Assembly (NCBI GenBank): GCA_963971285.1
Contig: OZ020244.1
Coordinates: 4,402,001-4,466,000 of the forward strand
Length of the DNA: 64,000 bases
Reading direction: 5' to 3'
Source: Astropecten irregularis
Lineage: Eukaryota > Echinodermata > Asteroidea > Paxillosida > Astropectinidae
Under the pieces are notes generated by a model. It was not told where the DNA came from. It worked only from the letters and a program-made list of their open reading frames with translations, and did not search any database. The translations under genes and the position numbers were made by a program. Position 1 is the stretch's first letter; each line of letters starts with the position of its first letter. This document shows, one piece after another, positions 22,479 to 62,424 of this stretch.

Positions 22479-22892
22479 CCATTGTTTGATTTGATGGAAG
22501 TGTAATGGACACACATAATGTTACATCATCAAGCCTGCTTGTGATTGGACAAAATCCTGCAATAAAATGACCAATCAACAAGAACCTTACATCTTCCTGT
22601 CCACCCCTTTAGGATTAATGGTTGTGGCGCAGACATTTCAGTATTTCCTTACAGTATTCCAGGAATACGCCACATGTTATCCATAATCATCCTCCATGAT
22701 GTAACATAAAACTGAAATATTTTTAGAGCAAGCAATTGTACCAGTTGATACCATGTACTGAACCAACCACAAAACTTCTACAGGAAATGATAAGTCTACA
22801 AAAACAGACGATAGTTACTTTGGACCTTTCCCTGTCTCACTGTTGCTATGTTGTGGTCCTGCTTCCAGTTGCTGTGTTGAAATCTTAGTTTA

Positions 22893-23298
22893 AAGGTATA
22901 ATAAATACATGATTGATTGCACATTTTAAAGGTACATGTAGTATCATACTTTGGTTTTTGTCAAAATACAGATTCATGGGCAAAAATATCAAGGAAGATA
23001 CAGTAACAGTCATCTGTGAAATTTTCAGTCCCACACGGTGCCCACTTTTTGAGAAAACAGTAAAAAACAGCCACAGTATTTCTTAAGTCTTTTCTCTTTT
23101 ATTTTTGATCTTTTAAAAGATCAAAAAAAAAAAAATCGGTCGTTGTTTTATCAATTTCTGGATAAATACACCATTTCAGGCGGAAATATTTTAACGGTAG
23201 ATTTCTACCAGCATCATCTTCATACCCTGAAAGTTATAATGTAAATCTGTGAACATTTCTGTTTTGGTCTCTTACCAAAGTATGATACTACCTTTAAG
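22893..23298. mobile_element. TTAA-A MITE with a B-type fragment at its left
   Basis: A short TTTAAAGGTATAATAAATAC piece (22891) is followed by a full copy (22926-23298) from TTTTAAAGGTACATGTAG to TATGATACTACCTTTAA. Confidence 0.75.
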
Positions 23299-23344
23299 CT
23301 CTATTCACTGAGTCAATAAAGTGCTACTTCAGTGTATTTTTCTA

Positions 23345-23730
23345 TTTTGTATGATTGGCAACCGTAATAGAGCAGCACTCACACTTTTGTCTGATCCAGC
23401 ATACACATGAAATAATATGCCAGTGAAAATATGAGCTCAATCTGACATCTGAGTCACGAGAAAAAGGCGAAAACCTGCCTCAATTTTTCTTATAAAACAA
23501 AAAGAATGGTTTTGATCTTACCCAGAGATCAAAACTGTTTTTGGTCTGTGTTTGACTTATTTCTGGATAAATACACCATTTCAGGCAGAAATATTTTTAA
23601 ACGGTATGTTTCTACCACCACCATCTACTACCACCACCATCTTCATACCTTAAAAGTTATGCGTAAATCTGTGAACATTCCAGTTTGGGTATGTTACCAA
23701 TGCTGTACGTACTGACTTTAATTAAAGCAC
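23345..23730. mobile_element. TTAA-B MITE, diverged
   Basis: GATTGGCAACCGTAATAGAG, CTTTTGTCTGATCCAGCAT, CCACCACCATCTTCATACC and TTTGGGTATGTTACCAATG in family order; CCACCACCATCTACTA is locally duplicated. Confidence 0.7.
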
Positions 23731-23743
23731 AAAATTTGCTAAT

Positions 23744-23945
23744 ATTAAAGGTAATATCAAACTTTGGTTTTTGTTCGAAGAAATGCAAATCCATGAGCAA
23801 AAATATCAAGAAAGATACAGTAACAGTCATCTGTGAAATTTTCAGTCCCACACGTTGCCCACTTTTTGAGAAAACAGTGAAAACGCACACGCCACACGGT
23901 TAAAAAAAAATCTTTTCACCGTTATTTTTTATCTTTAAAATTTTC
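23744..23945. mobile_element. Left half of a TTAA-A MITE
   Basis: ATTAAAGGTAATATCAAACT to GAGAAAACAGTGAAAACGC; the right half is missing. Confidence 0.7.
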
Positions 23946-24440
23946 ATTCTGTCCAATTGTCAATTGTCTCATGTCCATGTTTTTTGCTCAACACTCTGAT
24001 GAGTCGGAAAGCAAAAGTCCTGCGAAACGTCCATAAAATGTGCAGTTTTTGCCCGTTATAGTGAACAATTCTTATTCTGTCCAATCTTGTTCTAGATTGA
24101 GTGCCTCTCAAGTTCATTGTCTCGTTCACGCTAAAAATTCGCTTTTTTTCTCGGGACTCTGAAGTCACTTCAAAGAAAAAGTCAGCCCTGGTGCAGGGAT
24201 GAAAAATCAGAAAATAGAAATAATTTGGCCCACTCATCAAAAAAGTGGAAAACAAAATGCAGTAAACTCATAAAAAAAAAGTGGAAATCTGTTAAAATGT
24301 GGAGATTTCACACCCCTGGAAGTGTCACAAAGCAAAAGTCAAGTGAAAACCTCAATTAAAATTGCAGTTTTTGCCTGTTTTCATGGGTTTTTTTAGTGCA
24401 CAATTCTAAGAGAGTGTAAACTGAAACCTCCTTTGTGTGG
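23946..24440. repeat. Duplicated unit with hammerhead-like core
   Basis: CTCTGATGAGTCGGAAAGC AAAAGTCCTGCGAAACGTCC (23995-24033) is followed by TGTGCAGTTTTTGCCCG. About 320 bp later a decayed copy reads AAAGCAAAAGTCAAGTGAAAAC (24334) and TTGCAGTTTTTGCCTG. A hAT-like insert (CAGGGATGAAAAATC to GATTTCACACCCCTG, 24195-24319) lies between. Discussed under findings. Confidence 0.5.
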
Positions 24441-24459
24441 TCTGTATGGTATAGCAATG

Positions 24460-24824
24460 TTAAAGGTACAGTACTGATTGGTAATTAACATACCCAAACA
24501 GAAATGTTCACAGATTTACGTATAACTTTCAGGATATGAAAATGGTGCTGGTAGAAACATACTGTTTAAACATTTCCGCCCGAAATGGTGTATTTATCCA
24601 GAAATTAGTCAAACGAAAACCGAAAACAGTTTTGATCTCGGGGTAAGATCAAGACCATTCTTTATGTTTCATAAGAAAAATTGAGTCGAGTTTTCGCTAT
24701 TTTCTCGTGACTCAGATGTCCGATTGAGATCAGGCACAAGTTCATTATTTCAGGTAGATGTTGGATCAGACAAAGTGTGAGTGCTGTTCTGTCACCTTTA
24801 CCAATCATGTATTATACCTTTAAT
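24460..24824. mobile_element. TTAA-B MITE, complete
   Basis: Left TTAAAGGTACAGTACTGATT, right CATGTATTATACCTTTAA; interior GAAAATGGTGCTGGTAGAAAC, TCTCGTGACTCAGATGTCCG. Confidence 0.85.
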
Positions 24825-25205
24825 GCCACAATCGGAGGTGATCGAACAGCATCGACCTCAAATGCATTTCACTGAACTGACATCCTGAATGTCAAGGTTG
24901 CTTAATTTATAGCACACCCTGTAACCTCGCATCCTTTTTATGATGGAAAAAACACATTTTCAAAACTCTCTTGACAATAATCCATAAAACACATATTTTT
25001 CCACTCCTGACACCCAGTAACCTAGTAGCTTATTTTTTAAAATGGTTACCGGGGAAAGATGGTCCCAACGGGGAACCTGTGACTGAGGTTTCACGGTGGA
25101 GTACTGCTTTTTAAAGAGGGTTACCAGGGAAAGATGGTAACCACGGGAAAAATGGTCCCAAATGGAGTTGGGACCAACTTTTCAAGATGGTGTACTGCGG
25201 CAGAT
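24825..25205. other. Intergenic, degenerate GGGAAAGATGGT repeats
   Basis: GTTACCGGGGAAAGATGGT (25047) recurs as GTTACCAGGGAAAGATGGT (25120) about 73 bp apart. No gene signal. Confidence 0.4.
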
Positions 25206-25557
25206 TATTGGTAATGGTCATAGAACAGCACTCACACTTTGTCTGATCCAGCATGTAAATGAAATAATAAACCTGTGAAAATTTGAGCTCAATCAGACAT
25301 CTGAGTCAAGAAAAATAGCGAAAACCCGACTGTCATTTAAAAAAAAATAAAACATAAAGAATGGTTTTGATCTTACCCCCAAATAAAAACTGTTTTCAGT
25401 CTTTGCTTGACTAATTTCTGAATAAATACAGCATTTCACAGGGAAAGATTTAAACAATATGTTTCTACCAGCACCATCTTCATACCCTGAAAGTTATATG
25501 TAAATCTGTGAATATTTCTATTTGGGTATGTTACCAATCCTGTTCTGTACCCTTTAA
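25206..25557. mobile_element. TTAA-B MITE, left end decayed
   Basis: ATTGGTAATGGTCATAGAAC, TTTGTCTGATCCAGCATG and right end TTCTGTACCCTTTAA. Confidence 0.75.
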
Positions 25558-26300
25558 TAAGGTTTTATGTAAGAAACACTAAACAAATATATATCAAACC
25601 CTGCTAACAATGAAAAATACGCTAAACATAAAGTTTATTTGTACGGTTGTCATAACTTTCTTGAACGTTTAACCATGAGACAACAATAATTCTTAAGCAA
25701 CTGAGAAAAGGCACAATTTTCTAGTCGTATTTAAGACTACAAGTACAATTCATGAACAAGAAAAACAGACAAAATCATGAATAATTTTACTTTAATGGAA
25801 ATATTTTAAAGCCGACATCATACTAATGAAAAATTATTACCATACGAACTCAACACTTGTGACTTAAAAACTTGAATTGAAAGCATAATAATACTTGTAT
25901 AACATATTTTTGTTTGTGTTATTTAACCTCAAATTTAATTTTGAAGGTTTCAGTATTTTGTATGTTACAAGTTAAAAATGGCAATTTGTTTTCAAGTTTC
26001 CAATATTGTATGTATAAATACCATATACCATAAAACATTAACATTATGAACTTCAAATGAATACCAAAATTTCAACTTTTTGTGAAAATTAAAACAAAAA
26101 TACAGAGTTGGCATTATTTGGAATTTTAGGCATACAAGTCGGGATTTTTCACAAAAAACTACAAAACAATGAAAATACAAACAAGCAAAGAAAATACTCA
26201 GCATGATAAAACACATTTTAAACTGAAATGTAAAAAACTTTCAAGGAAAACATAAATACAAATGGACGTATTGTATCATTTCAAATTTAGTTTCAAACAA
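25558..26300. other. Intergenic AT-rich stretch
   Basis: Unique-looking, AT-rich, no repeats recognised and no open frame with similarity. It could hold untranslated exon sequence of either gene, but nothing shows it. Confidence 0.35.
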
Positions 26301-26309
26301 ATGTTGAAA

Positions 26310-26460
26310 TTTAGGCATGGAACTTGGACTTAGTTCACTTCACTAAAAAAATGAGGAAATTCCAATCTTGACCATACTTTGTGGAGTGTTTTTTCACTTT
26401 TCAATGGCATAAGAGTGAAGTGAAAAAGAGGAAATCAGCTGATGCGAGGAAAAGTTATAA
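26310..26460. repeat. Dispersed repeat shared with 7240-7425
   Basis: GGCATGGAACTTGGACTTAG, ATGAGGAAATTCCAATCTTG and GGAAATCAGCTGATGCGAGG match the other copy in order. Confidence 0.55.
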
Positions 26461-26550
26461 AAAATGATAATCGTACCATAGACTTTTATTTGAATGGCTC
26501 AAGCAACTTGAGTAAAACCTATTTCAACTTTTGCACCATGTAGCAACCAA

Positions 26551-26810
26551 AGGCCAATTTCATAGAGCTGCTTAGGCACAAATTTGCTTAAGAACAAAAT
26601 TTACTTAAGCATGAAAAGTCTTCCTTGATCAAACAGGATTACCCACCAAATGTTCATGTGATGTTTACTGCTTTTGACTTGTATTCTGCCATTGTTTGCT
26701 AAGCATAACATTCACAAGGAGTTTTGGCTGGCATACTGATTTCATTTACCAAGTTTTTTGTTGCTTAAGCAAATTTTGGTGCTTAAGCAGCTCTATGAAA
26801 TTGGCCCATA
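26551..26810. mobile_element. GCTTAAGCA palindromic MITE, complete
   Basis: Left AGGCCAATTTCATAGAGCTG, right CAGCTCTATGAAATTGGCCC. Between them the ATGAAAAGTCTTCCTTGATC and GGCTGGCATACTGATTT blocks. Confidence 0.85.
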
Positions 26811-27455
26811 TGACCTTGTATGATACCAGGCTAAGATTAGATAAGGCCAAAGCACACGCAGTGTCACACAATTCCATAAAAGGATAGTAAAACACACCCG
26901 CCACGACCAATAAAGAAATCAATTTGGCATAAAAACATTTGGGACATTCGCCAATACGGTCCTCATACCATGTTTCATGCTGTGAAACAGCATGTTTACT
27001 CCGATTGGAATCATTTTTGCCACGACGGCCGAGACATCTTGCAGGTTTTTGCACCTAGCGGGACCTCAAACTGTGACGTGATCAGGGCTGGACATGCTCT
27101 AAACGTCAAATAATGACAGCAAATTTTTTAACATTGTGTATAAAACCATCTTGTACCTTCCTTTGACAAACCATTCATGTCATGATTAAGTATCCACGAC
27201 ATGAAGTAATTCACAAGCAATCAGTTCCAGGCATTCTTACCAAGAAAAACAATTTTAGGAAGAGGAAGTACAAAATGTCTTTTGTGGTAGAGAAGAATTC
27301 CTAAATTTAAGAGCAGCTGGGTTTGTCATGGAAAAATTTGTCTGATGATATCGTGCCTCGGGGCTTGGTAAACATGACCCCTATAAACTATCATGTAACC
27401 ACAAGAACGCCCGCTTGTAAAATGAGGAAGTCTTCGAGGAATAAATCATGTTTTG
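26811..27455. other. Intergenic, no recognised feature
   Basis: The 26940-27054 minus-strand frame (MQKPARCLGRRGKNDSN...) does not resemble a family I know. It runs into the adjacent MITE, so it is probably chance. Confidence 0.35.
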
Positions 27456-27875
27456 GCAAAGTTTCAAATGTAGCTTCATACTTTTGTCAAAGAAATGGAG
27501 ATTCATGGGCAAAAATATCAAGGAAGATACAACAACAGTCATGTGTGAAAATTCCCAGTTCCACACAATGTCTTCTTTTTGAGAAAACAATGACAAACGA
27601 TCAAAGTATTTCACCATGATTGTCAAATTACAACAAGGGGGCAGCATTCAAACAAACATAACCAACAATTTCTAAAAGTTGTCAAATTTGTCATCTGCCT
27701 TTTGGAAATTTGAATTTTTTAGTCCCATTTCTATCCATTTCTAATCAACGGGAACATTTTTGACAAAATACTTTCTTATGATGCTTACTGGTATTGTTAT
27801 TTTGTATCATTTAGGCTTTTAGATAAAAATAAATCGATTTTTTTTCAGCATCACCAAAGTATGAGGCTACCTTTA
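27456..27875. mobile_element. TTAA-A MITE, diverged
   Basis: ATGTAGCTTCATACTTTTGT on the left, AAAGTATGAGGCTACCTTTAA on the right, sharing its last bases with the next copy. Confidence 0.65.
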
Positions 27876-28237
27876 AAGGTAGTATCATACTTTGGTTTCT
27901 ATCAAAGAAATACAGATTCATGGGCAAAAATATAAAGGAAGATACAGTAAAAGTAATCTGTGAACATTTCAGTCCCATCAGTACCCACGTTTTGAAAAAA
28001 CAGTAAAAAACGGCCACAGTATTTCTTATGTATTTTCTCTTTTACTTTTGATCTTTTAAAAGATCAAAAAGATTTTCGGTCGTTGTTTTACTAATTTCTG
28101 GATAAATACACAATTTCAGGCAGAACATTTTCAACAGTAGGTTTCTACTAGTATATCATCTTCATACCCTGACAGTTATACGTAAATCTGTGAACATTTC
28201 TGTTTTGGTCTCTTACCAAAGTATGATACTACCTTTA
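27872..28237. mobile_element. TTAA-A MITE, complete
   Basis: TTTAAAGGTAGTATCATACT to AGTATGATACTACCTTTAA, with GATCTTTTAAAAGATC near the centre. Confidence 0.88.
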
Positions 28238-28457
28238 AGCTTGAGTAACTTCCTCAAAATTGTTCGACATTTCTTCGGGCCTTATGGTAGGACAGGGAAT
28301 TTCTGATGAAATATGTGCGGTTGAGATAAAATACCGGTATACTTTCAAGTGATATTTCATGACAATTAGGAAATAGTTGAGTTTGTGTTGTTTATATCAC
28401 GGGCTGGATTATTTATCTGAATCTAAAGTACAGGCTACGACAGTAATCATTCATTAG

Positions 28458-29005
28458 TTTAAAGGTATAATACATGATTGGTAAAGGTCACAGAACAGCA
28501 CTCACACTTTGTCTGATCCAACATGTACATGAAATAATAAGCCCGTGAAAATTTGAGCTCAATCGGACATCTGAGTCATGAGAAAAATATCGAAACAAAC
28601 TCAATTTTTCTTATAAAACAGAATGGTTTTGATCTTACTCCAAGATCAAAACTGTTTTCTTTGTTTTACTAATTTTTGGATACATACACCGTTTCAGGTG
28701 GAAATATTTTAACGGTATGTGTCTACCAGCACCATCTACATACCCTGAAAGTTATAGGTAAATCTGTAAACATTTCTATTTTGGGTATGTCACCGATTCT
28801 GTACTGTACCTTTAAGTTATACATAAATCTGTGAACATTTCTGTTTGGGTATGTTACCAATTCTGTACTGTACCTTTAAGTTATAGGTAAATGTGTGAAC
28901 ATTTCTGTTTGGGTATGTTACCAATCCTGTACTGTACCTTTAAGTTAAAGGTAAATCTGTGAACATTTCTGTTTGGGTATTTTACCAATCATGTACTGTA
29001 CCTTT
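28458..29005. mobile_element. TTAA-B MITE with its right end amplified
   Basis: Left TTTAAAGGTATAATACATG. From about 28749 the terminal ~64 bp (TAAATCTGTGAACATTTCTG to TACTGTACCTTTAA) is repeated four times in tandem, each repeat ending in CTTTAA. Confidence 0.85.
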
Positions 29006-29325
29006 AAAGTTTCCAGATGTCTTAGAAGGTGCTAATGTAAATTCCCACTTTGTGAATTGTAAACTCAAGTTGATTGATGTTTCGACATAAAGATGCTTAA
29101 GTGACTTCAACCCAGCGTTGAACAGATTTGGTTACATTTGTCAAATAGCACACATGCCTATGGGAGGCACTACGTAACGAACTATCCCTGTAAACTTGTG
29201 TTTTTGGCCATGTCCCAAATGTCTGGCTGTGGCTGCAACTTTGAAGTGGATTCAGAAATAGAATTGGGATGCGTCTTTTGGCCGCATAGGCGTGCCTTCA
29301 ATAGATGACTTGAAGCAATGGGCCT

Positions 29326-29552
29326 TTTCGAAACGGAGGCTTAGGCTCAGGCTCGGCACTGTCATACATGCTGAAAATAAAGGTTGTAGATTTTCATTGA
29401 AGCTGAAGCTCTGTTTTCCTTTTTAAACCAGAGAATCTACTTCCGAACCACAGCCAAAAGCCTCTATTTTGATACCCGTTATTTTAGAATGGATTCATGA
29501 AATGGAGCCTGAGCCTCAGCCTGAGCCTAAGCCTCCGTTTTGAAAAGGCCCC
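29326..29552. mobile_element. GAAACGGAGGCTCAGGCTC MITE
   Basis: Left TTCGAAACGGAGGCTTAGGC, right CCTGAGCCTAAGCCTCCG then TTTTGAAAAGGCC, inverse of each other; interior AGAGAATCTACTTCCGAAC. Copies at 44425-44640, 47262-47645 and 53655-53835. Confidence 0.8.
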
Positions 29553-30720
29553 TAGTTTACAAGCATACGACGCTGAGGTTGGCCCGGCCACTACGAAGTC
29601 ACTTTCCTTTGTGGCTTGATATTCGTGACGTTGCCGCTACAGCCGCGGTCAAAGCCACACATTTGGAACGCAGCAACAAAATGGCCGCACTTCTAATTGC
29701 CGCAGCTAGTCAATTGGAACATGACCTTAGTTTTGGTTGCTGTCAGAAGTTTGGTATATGGGCCAAGTGCAGAGTGGCCATGGACAGAACAAAACACTTC
29801 AGAGCCTTTCACACTACAAAAAATCCCTGTCTGTACTGGACTTTTTTGGGGCAAAGTTACCGAGACGCCGGGTACTTTACCCATTTTAAGTCCAGTGCGG
29901 ACGTCTCAGGAAGTCTTCCTCTCAGTTACTTTTCCTGAACCGGGCAGGCATTTCTACCGGCCAACTTCTGCCCAGGAAGAATTCCCAAGACACTTTACCC
30001 GAGACAAAAAGTCCAGTGCGAGTCGGGTACACTCATGAGCCTAGTATTGACAGCTTGGTAATTCTTCCGCGCGTGCACGGTTAAGTTACCCAAGTCAAAA
30101 GTCCAAGTGAGGACTACGGTAATATTTGCCCATTTTTCATTTACCCATCGGCTCGGTTAAATCCCCGGGAAAAAAGTTCAGTGCGGACAGGGCTAAAGAC
30201 TTAAGGTTGAATGCATATCTTGTGCCTTGAGGAGACCAAGCACAATAGGTGGTATATGACAAGCTACTGACCTTAAAATTAATACCGTATTCAAGTTGCT
30301 GGTAAAATAACGTTTAAAAGCTTTAACATAACAACCATTTACTTTATTTAAATTCATTTCTTTTCTTTTTTAGAAAAACAATTAATAAAAAACTGAGAAC
30401 TACACCAATAGCAGAATTAACAGCCTTACATTGATAAGGAAACACGATACAGGAATTATTTACAACTTTAGAACAAATATCGTAATAGAGATATAGTCTG
30501 CTTAAAAAGCAAACAGTACGTCCAATCGGAGTACAGTTTGGTACCCAGACTCGTCACTGTGTAAACAGCACATCTAAAGGACCAGACTAACAGCAACCAG
30601 CCCCATATACACAAATTGTGCAAATAATTACAACTTGTATAGCTTCAAATGAGCGTCCTAAAATGTACACTACAATGCTGATAGCAAAACCAGACAAGGG
30701 TTTGGAAGTTTTGTTTAGTG
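29553..30720. other. SMC1-fibulin intergenic region, unassigned
   Basis: 29820-30190 contains repeated AAAGTCCAGTGCG motifs in both a forward and a partly inverted setting, probably another transposon. 30250-30720 is AT-rich and could be SMC1 3' UTR if the transcript runs this far. Confidence 0.35.
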
Positions 30721-30724
30721 TCTA

Positions 30725-31110
30725 GGCCGATTTCATGGAGCTGTTTAAGCACAAAAAAAATGCTTAGCACAAAATGTCTTGCTCAATAAAACGAACCGCC
30801 ATTAAAAATTCAATTTGATATTCATGGTCAGCGAACAACAGCCAAAGAACAATCACAAGTGATACACAACACATTAAAATTTGGTTCTTAGGCCTAATAC
30901 TATTTTTATTAAGACAGACATATGGTTGGAGTTGACGCGTTTCGATCCTTGCAGGATCTTTTATCAAGCCTTTGATAAAAACCCTGCTAGGATCGAAACG
31001 TGTCAGGCCCTCCTAACTCCAAGCATTCTATAAATTTCAGGTAATTATTTTGGCTGATGAGCAGTTTGCAGCAGTTTATCACTTATAAAGACAGAAATTT
31101 CATGGTAAGC
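30725..31110. mobile_element. GGCCAATTTCA-type MITE split by a 60-bp-family inverted dimer
   Basis: The MITE runs from GGCCGATTTCATGGAGCTG to TTTTTATTAAGACAGA (30916) and resumes at AAGACAGAAATTTCATGG (31078). The ~165-bp insert holds TTTCGATCCTTGCAGGATC and, inverted, CCTGCTAGGATCGAAACG. Confidence 0.75.
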
Positions 31111-31632
31111 AAATTTTTGTGCTATACCGAACATCATCCTCGACACTCAATTTTTGAGTACTACAAACTAGACCTGTATACATCGCTACTCTCAGATCCT
31201 GGGCCATGTCTCTGTTGCATAAAAAATGGAGAAACTTTTTCCGCTTAGCATCCGCTAGCTGAAATTTCACCAGAATGTTGAGTACTTACGTCTGAATATA
31301 TGGTCCCATTTCCGCTCACGGAAAATATGCAGTTCACAAGAAATGAGAAAAAAATGGGATCTTTGCCATGCGTGCACAATTTTCCAAAATGGTGTTGATT
31401 TGTCCAGTAGATATGGTATCCTGTACTGATCTTATAGGAATGCATGGAATCTTTGAAGGGTGTACTGACTAAAAGGTAAGATAGTAGTTTCAATTCAATG
31501 AAGACAGGGCTAAGTGTATCTGGGCCCTAGCAACGGATCTACGTACGTACAAACATACTGAATATTGTTGTTTAAATTGTTATAACGAACGTCCGCTATA
31601 ACAGAAAATTTCAATAGATCCTATCATGTTTG

Positions 31633-32124
31633 TTAAAGAGGATCTTCAACACTCAACAAACCTCGCTTTATTTGTTAGAACTATAATCCTTAAATTACTT
31701 GAAATGAGACAAAATATTTATCTCACACTGAATACAGAAAGAGAGTCTTTTTTTTGATGATTTTTCTCTCAGCCCGCAAGCTCCCCAAAATTCAGATTCT
31801 CTGAATTTCGTCAATGGGGGCAGCAGACAAATTTGTGTGATTTTGTGACGTCAGATATGGGAGCCTTTTCTTTTGAACAAAATGCTCCCATATCTGACGT
31901 CACAAAATCACACAAATTTGTCTGCTGCCCCCATTGACGAAATTCAGAGAATCTGAATTTTGGGTAGCTTGCGGGTTGAGCATGTTGAGAGAAAAATCAT
32001 CCAAAAAGACTCTCTTTCTGTGTTCAGTGTGAGATAAATATTTTTTTTTCTCATGTCAAGTAATTTAAAGATTATAGTTTTAACAAATAACCGAGGTTTG
32101 TTGAGTGTTGAACATCCTCTTTAA
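31633..32124. mobile_element. Long near-perfect fold-back MITE
   Basis: Two ~240-bp arms with only ~20 bp of spacer around 31870-31890. Ends TTAAAGAGGATCTTCAACAC and GTTGAACATCCTCTTTAA, flanked by TTAA. Arms carry GACGTCAGATATGGGAGC and its complement. High arm identity suggests a recent insertion or gene conversion. Confidence 0.92.
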
Positions 32125-32402
32125 AGCACTGTATCGAGCCCAAATTTGTGGCAAACTACTACTTTGCCATTTCTGCTTGTAAATAATATACCGGTAAAGC
32201 GGATCTTTGTTTTTATCCAATTTGCAACAAATCCATTGTCAGAAACATGACATACTTGTCTTAAACTTGAACTCAAAGTATGTACAGCAGTACATGTCAT
32301 GTAACGTTGTGTGGTAGAAACTTTTGCATATGGGGCATCGACGAATTGCCCTAGATGGGTAACGTAGCCACTGGTCCGATTCTGATGTGACGGCTTAACC
32401 CT

Positions 32403-32560
32403 AACCCTCCTGCATACCACAATTTACCACACATGGTTTTTCCTTTGGTATCCTGAATACCACAATACACCACAGTGTGGTTTATGTGGTAATGCATGGT
32501 TTATGATCCAGTCCCCATGTGGAGACTGTGGTAAGCAGCTCTTGTCTTGTGTGGTAGGTG
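32403..32560. mobile_element. TGTGGTAA-type palindromic MITE
   Basis: CATACCACAATTTACCACAC through CCACAGTGTGGTTTATG and CAGTCCCCATGTGGAGACTG to TTGTGTGGTAG. Confidence 0.65.
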
Positions 32561-32815
32561 CAGAGGCCAATTTCACAGAGCCGCTTAACTTAATAAGCAC
32601 AAAATTTGCTTAAGCATGAAAAGTCTTCCTTGATCAAACAGGATTACCAACCAAATGTGCATACTGCTTTTGACTTGTATTCGGCCATTGTTTGCTGAGC
32701 ATAACATTCACAAGGAGTTTTGACTGGCATACTGATTTCATTTACCAAGGTTTTTGGTGCTTTTAAAAGCAAATTTGGGTGCTTAAGCAGATCTATGAAA
32801 TTGGTCTAAGAAGGT
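32553..32815. mobile_element. GCTTAAGCA palindromic MITE
   Basis: AGGCCAATTTCACAGAGCC to GCAGATCTATGAAATTGG, directly beside the next MITE in the SMC1 3' flank. Confidence 0.8.
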
Positions 32816-32823
32816 TAGGGTTT

Positions 32824-33068
32824 AGGGGCCAATTTCATAGATCTGCTTAGCACAAGAATTCGCTAAGCATGACATTTCTGTCTTAGTAAAAACAGGATTT
32901 ACAACCAAATTTCCGTGTGTTGTGTATCACTTGCAATTGTTCTTTGGCTGTTGTTCGCTGACTATGAATATCAAATGGAATTTTCAATGGTGGTTTGTTT
33001 TATTGGGCAAGCTATTTTTGTGCTAAGCATTTTTCTTTTGTGCTAAGCAGGTCTGTGAAATTGGCCCT
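32824..33068. mobile_element. GGCCAATTTCA-type MITE in the SMC1 3' UTR
   Basis: GGGGCCAATTTCATAGATC to GGTCTGTGAAATTGGCCC. Its right end lies 25 bp beyond the SMC1 stop codon, so any SMC1 mRNA that continues past that point carries it; the candidate AATAAA is inside. Confidence 0.85.
32999..33004 (-). promoter_or_regulatory. Candidate poly(A) signal of SMC1
   Basis: AATAAA on the minus strand about 90 nt after the SMC1 stop codon, inside the GGCCAATTTCA-type MITE at 32824-33068. It is the first such hexamer I see downstream of the stop. Use is not proven; other AT-rich stretches further left (for example 30340-30500) could serve instead. Confidence 0.35.
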
Positions 33069-33093
33069 AGATGTGTTGGAAGCTGGGCCTGGC

Positions 33094-61991
<28,898 letters not shown>

Positions 61992-62029
61992 CTACGACAC
62001 GTAAATACACAAGAACCAGAATTAACCAG

Positions 62030-62411
62030 GTTTGAGACGACTCAATGTCTTCAGTACTGGGTCTCTGAGGAGGATCCTTGGGTACCGCTGGTCGGACCGT
62101 GTGTGTCTAACGAGAGGTTACTCAGGGAGAGTCAGATGAGACCTATTACTCGCATGATACGTGAGCGCCAGATGCGACTGTACGGTCATGTGGCTAGATT
62201 TCCTGCGAGTGATCCTGCCAGGCGGATTCTCTCTTTGAGAGAACCTACTGGTAGGACTCACCCGGTAGGGTGTCCAAATGACATGTGGTTGCATCAGATG
62301 GATCGTTATTTTGCTGGGATGGGGATAGGTCGTGTCGCTGCCTGGGGAGTACCGCTCGAAGGTAGATACGGCAACGCGCTGCTGCGGCGCATGCTCCCAC
62401 TAACTGATTGA
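62030..62411 (+). mobile_element. LINE reverse transcriptase C-terminal fragment
   Basis: Plus frame encodes VSNERLLRESQMRPITRMIR then ERQMRLYGHVARFPASDPAR, LREPTGRTHPVGCPNDMWL and a TGA stop. The RQ-RL-GH-AR and P-GR-R-W pattern is typical of the C-terminus of non-LTR retrotransposon polyproteins. 5'-truncated, opposite to SMC1. Confidence 0.8.
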
Positions 62412-62424
62412 TTTTCACTGGCCA

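Noticed and set aside
26746..27054. Minus-strand frame of 102 codons between the genes
   Set aside because: No recognisable family and its end reads through a MITE.
29540..30038. Two overlapping plus frames of 132 and 113 codons
   Set aside because: No family similarity seen; region shows repeated AAAGTCCAGTGCG motifs, suggesting transposon sequence.
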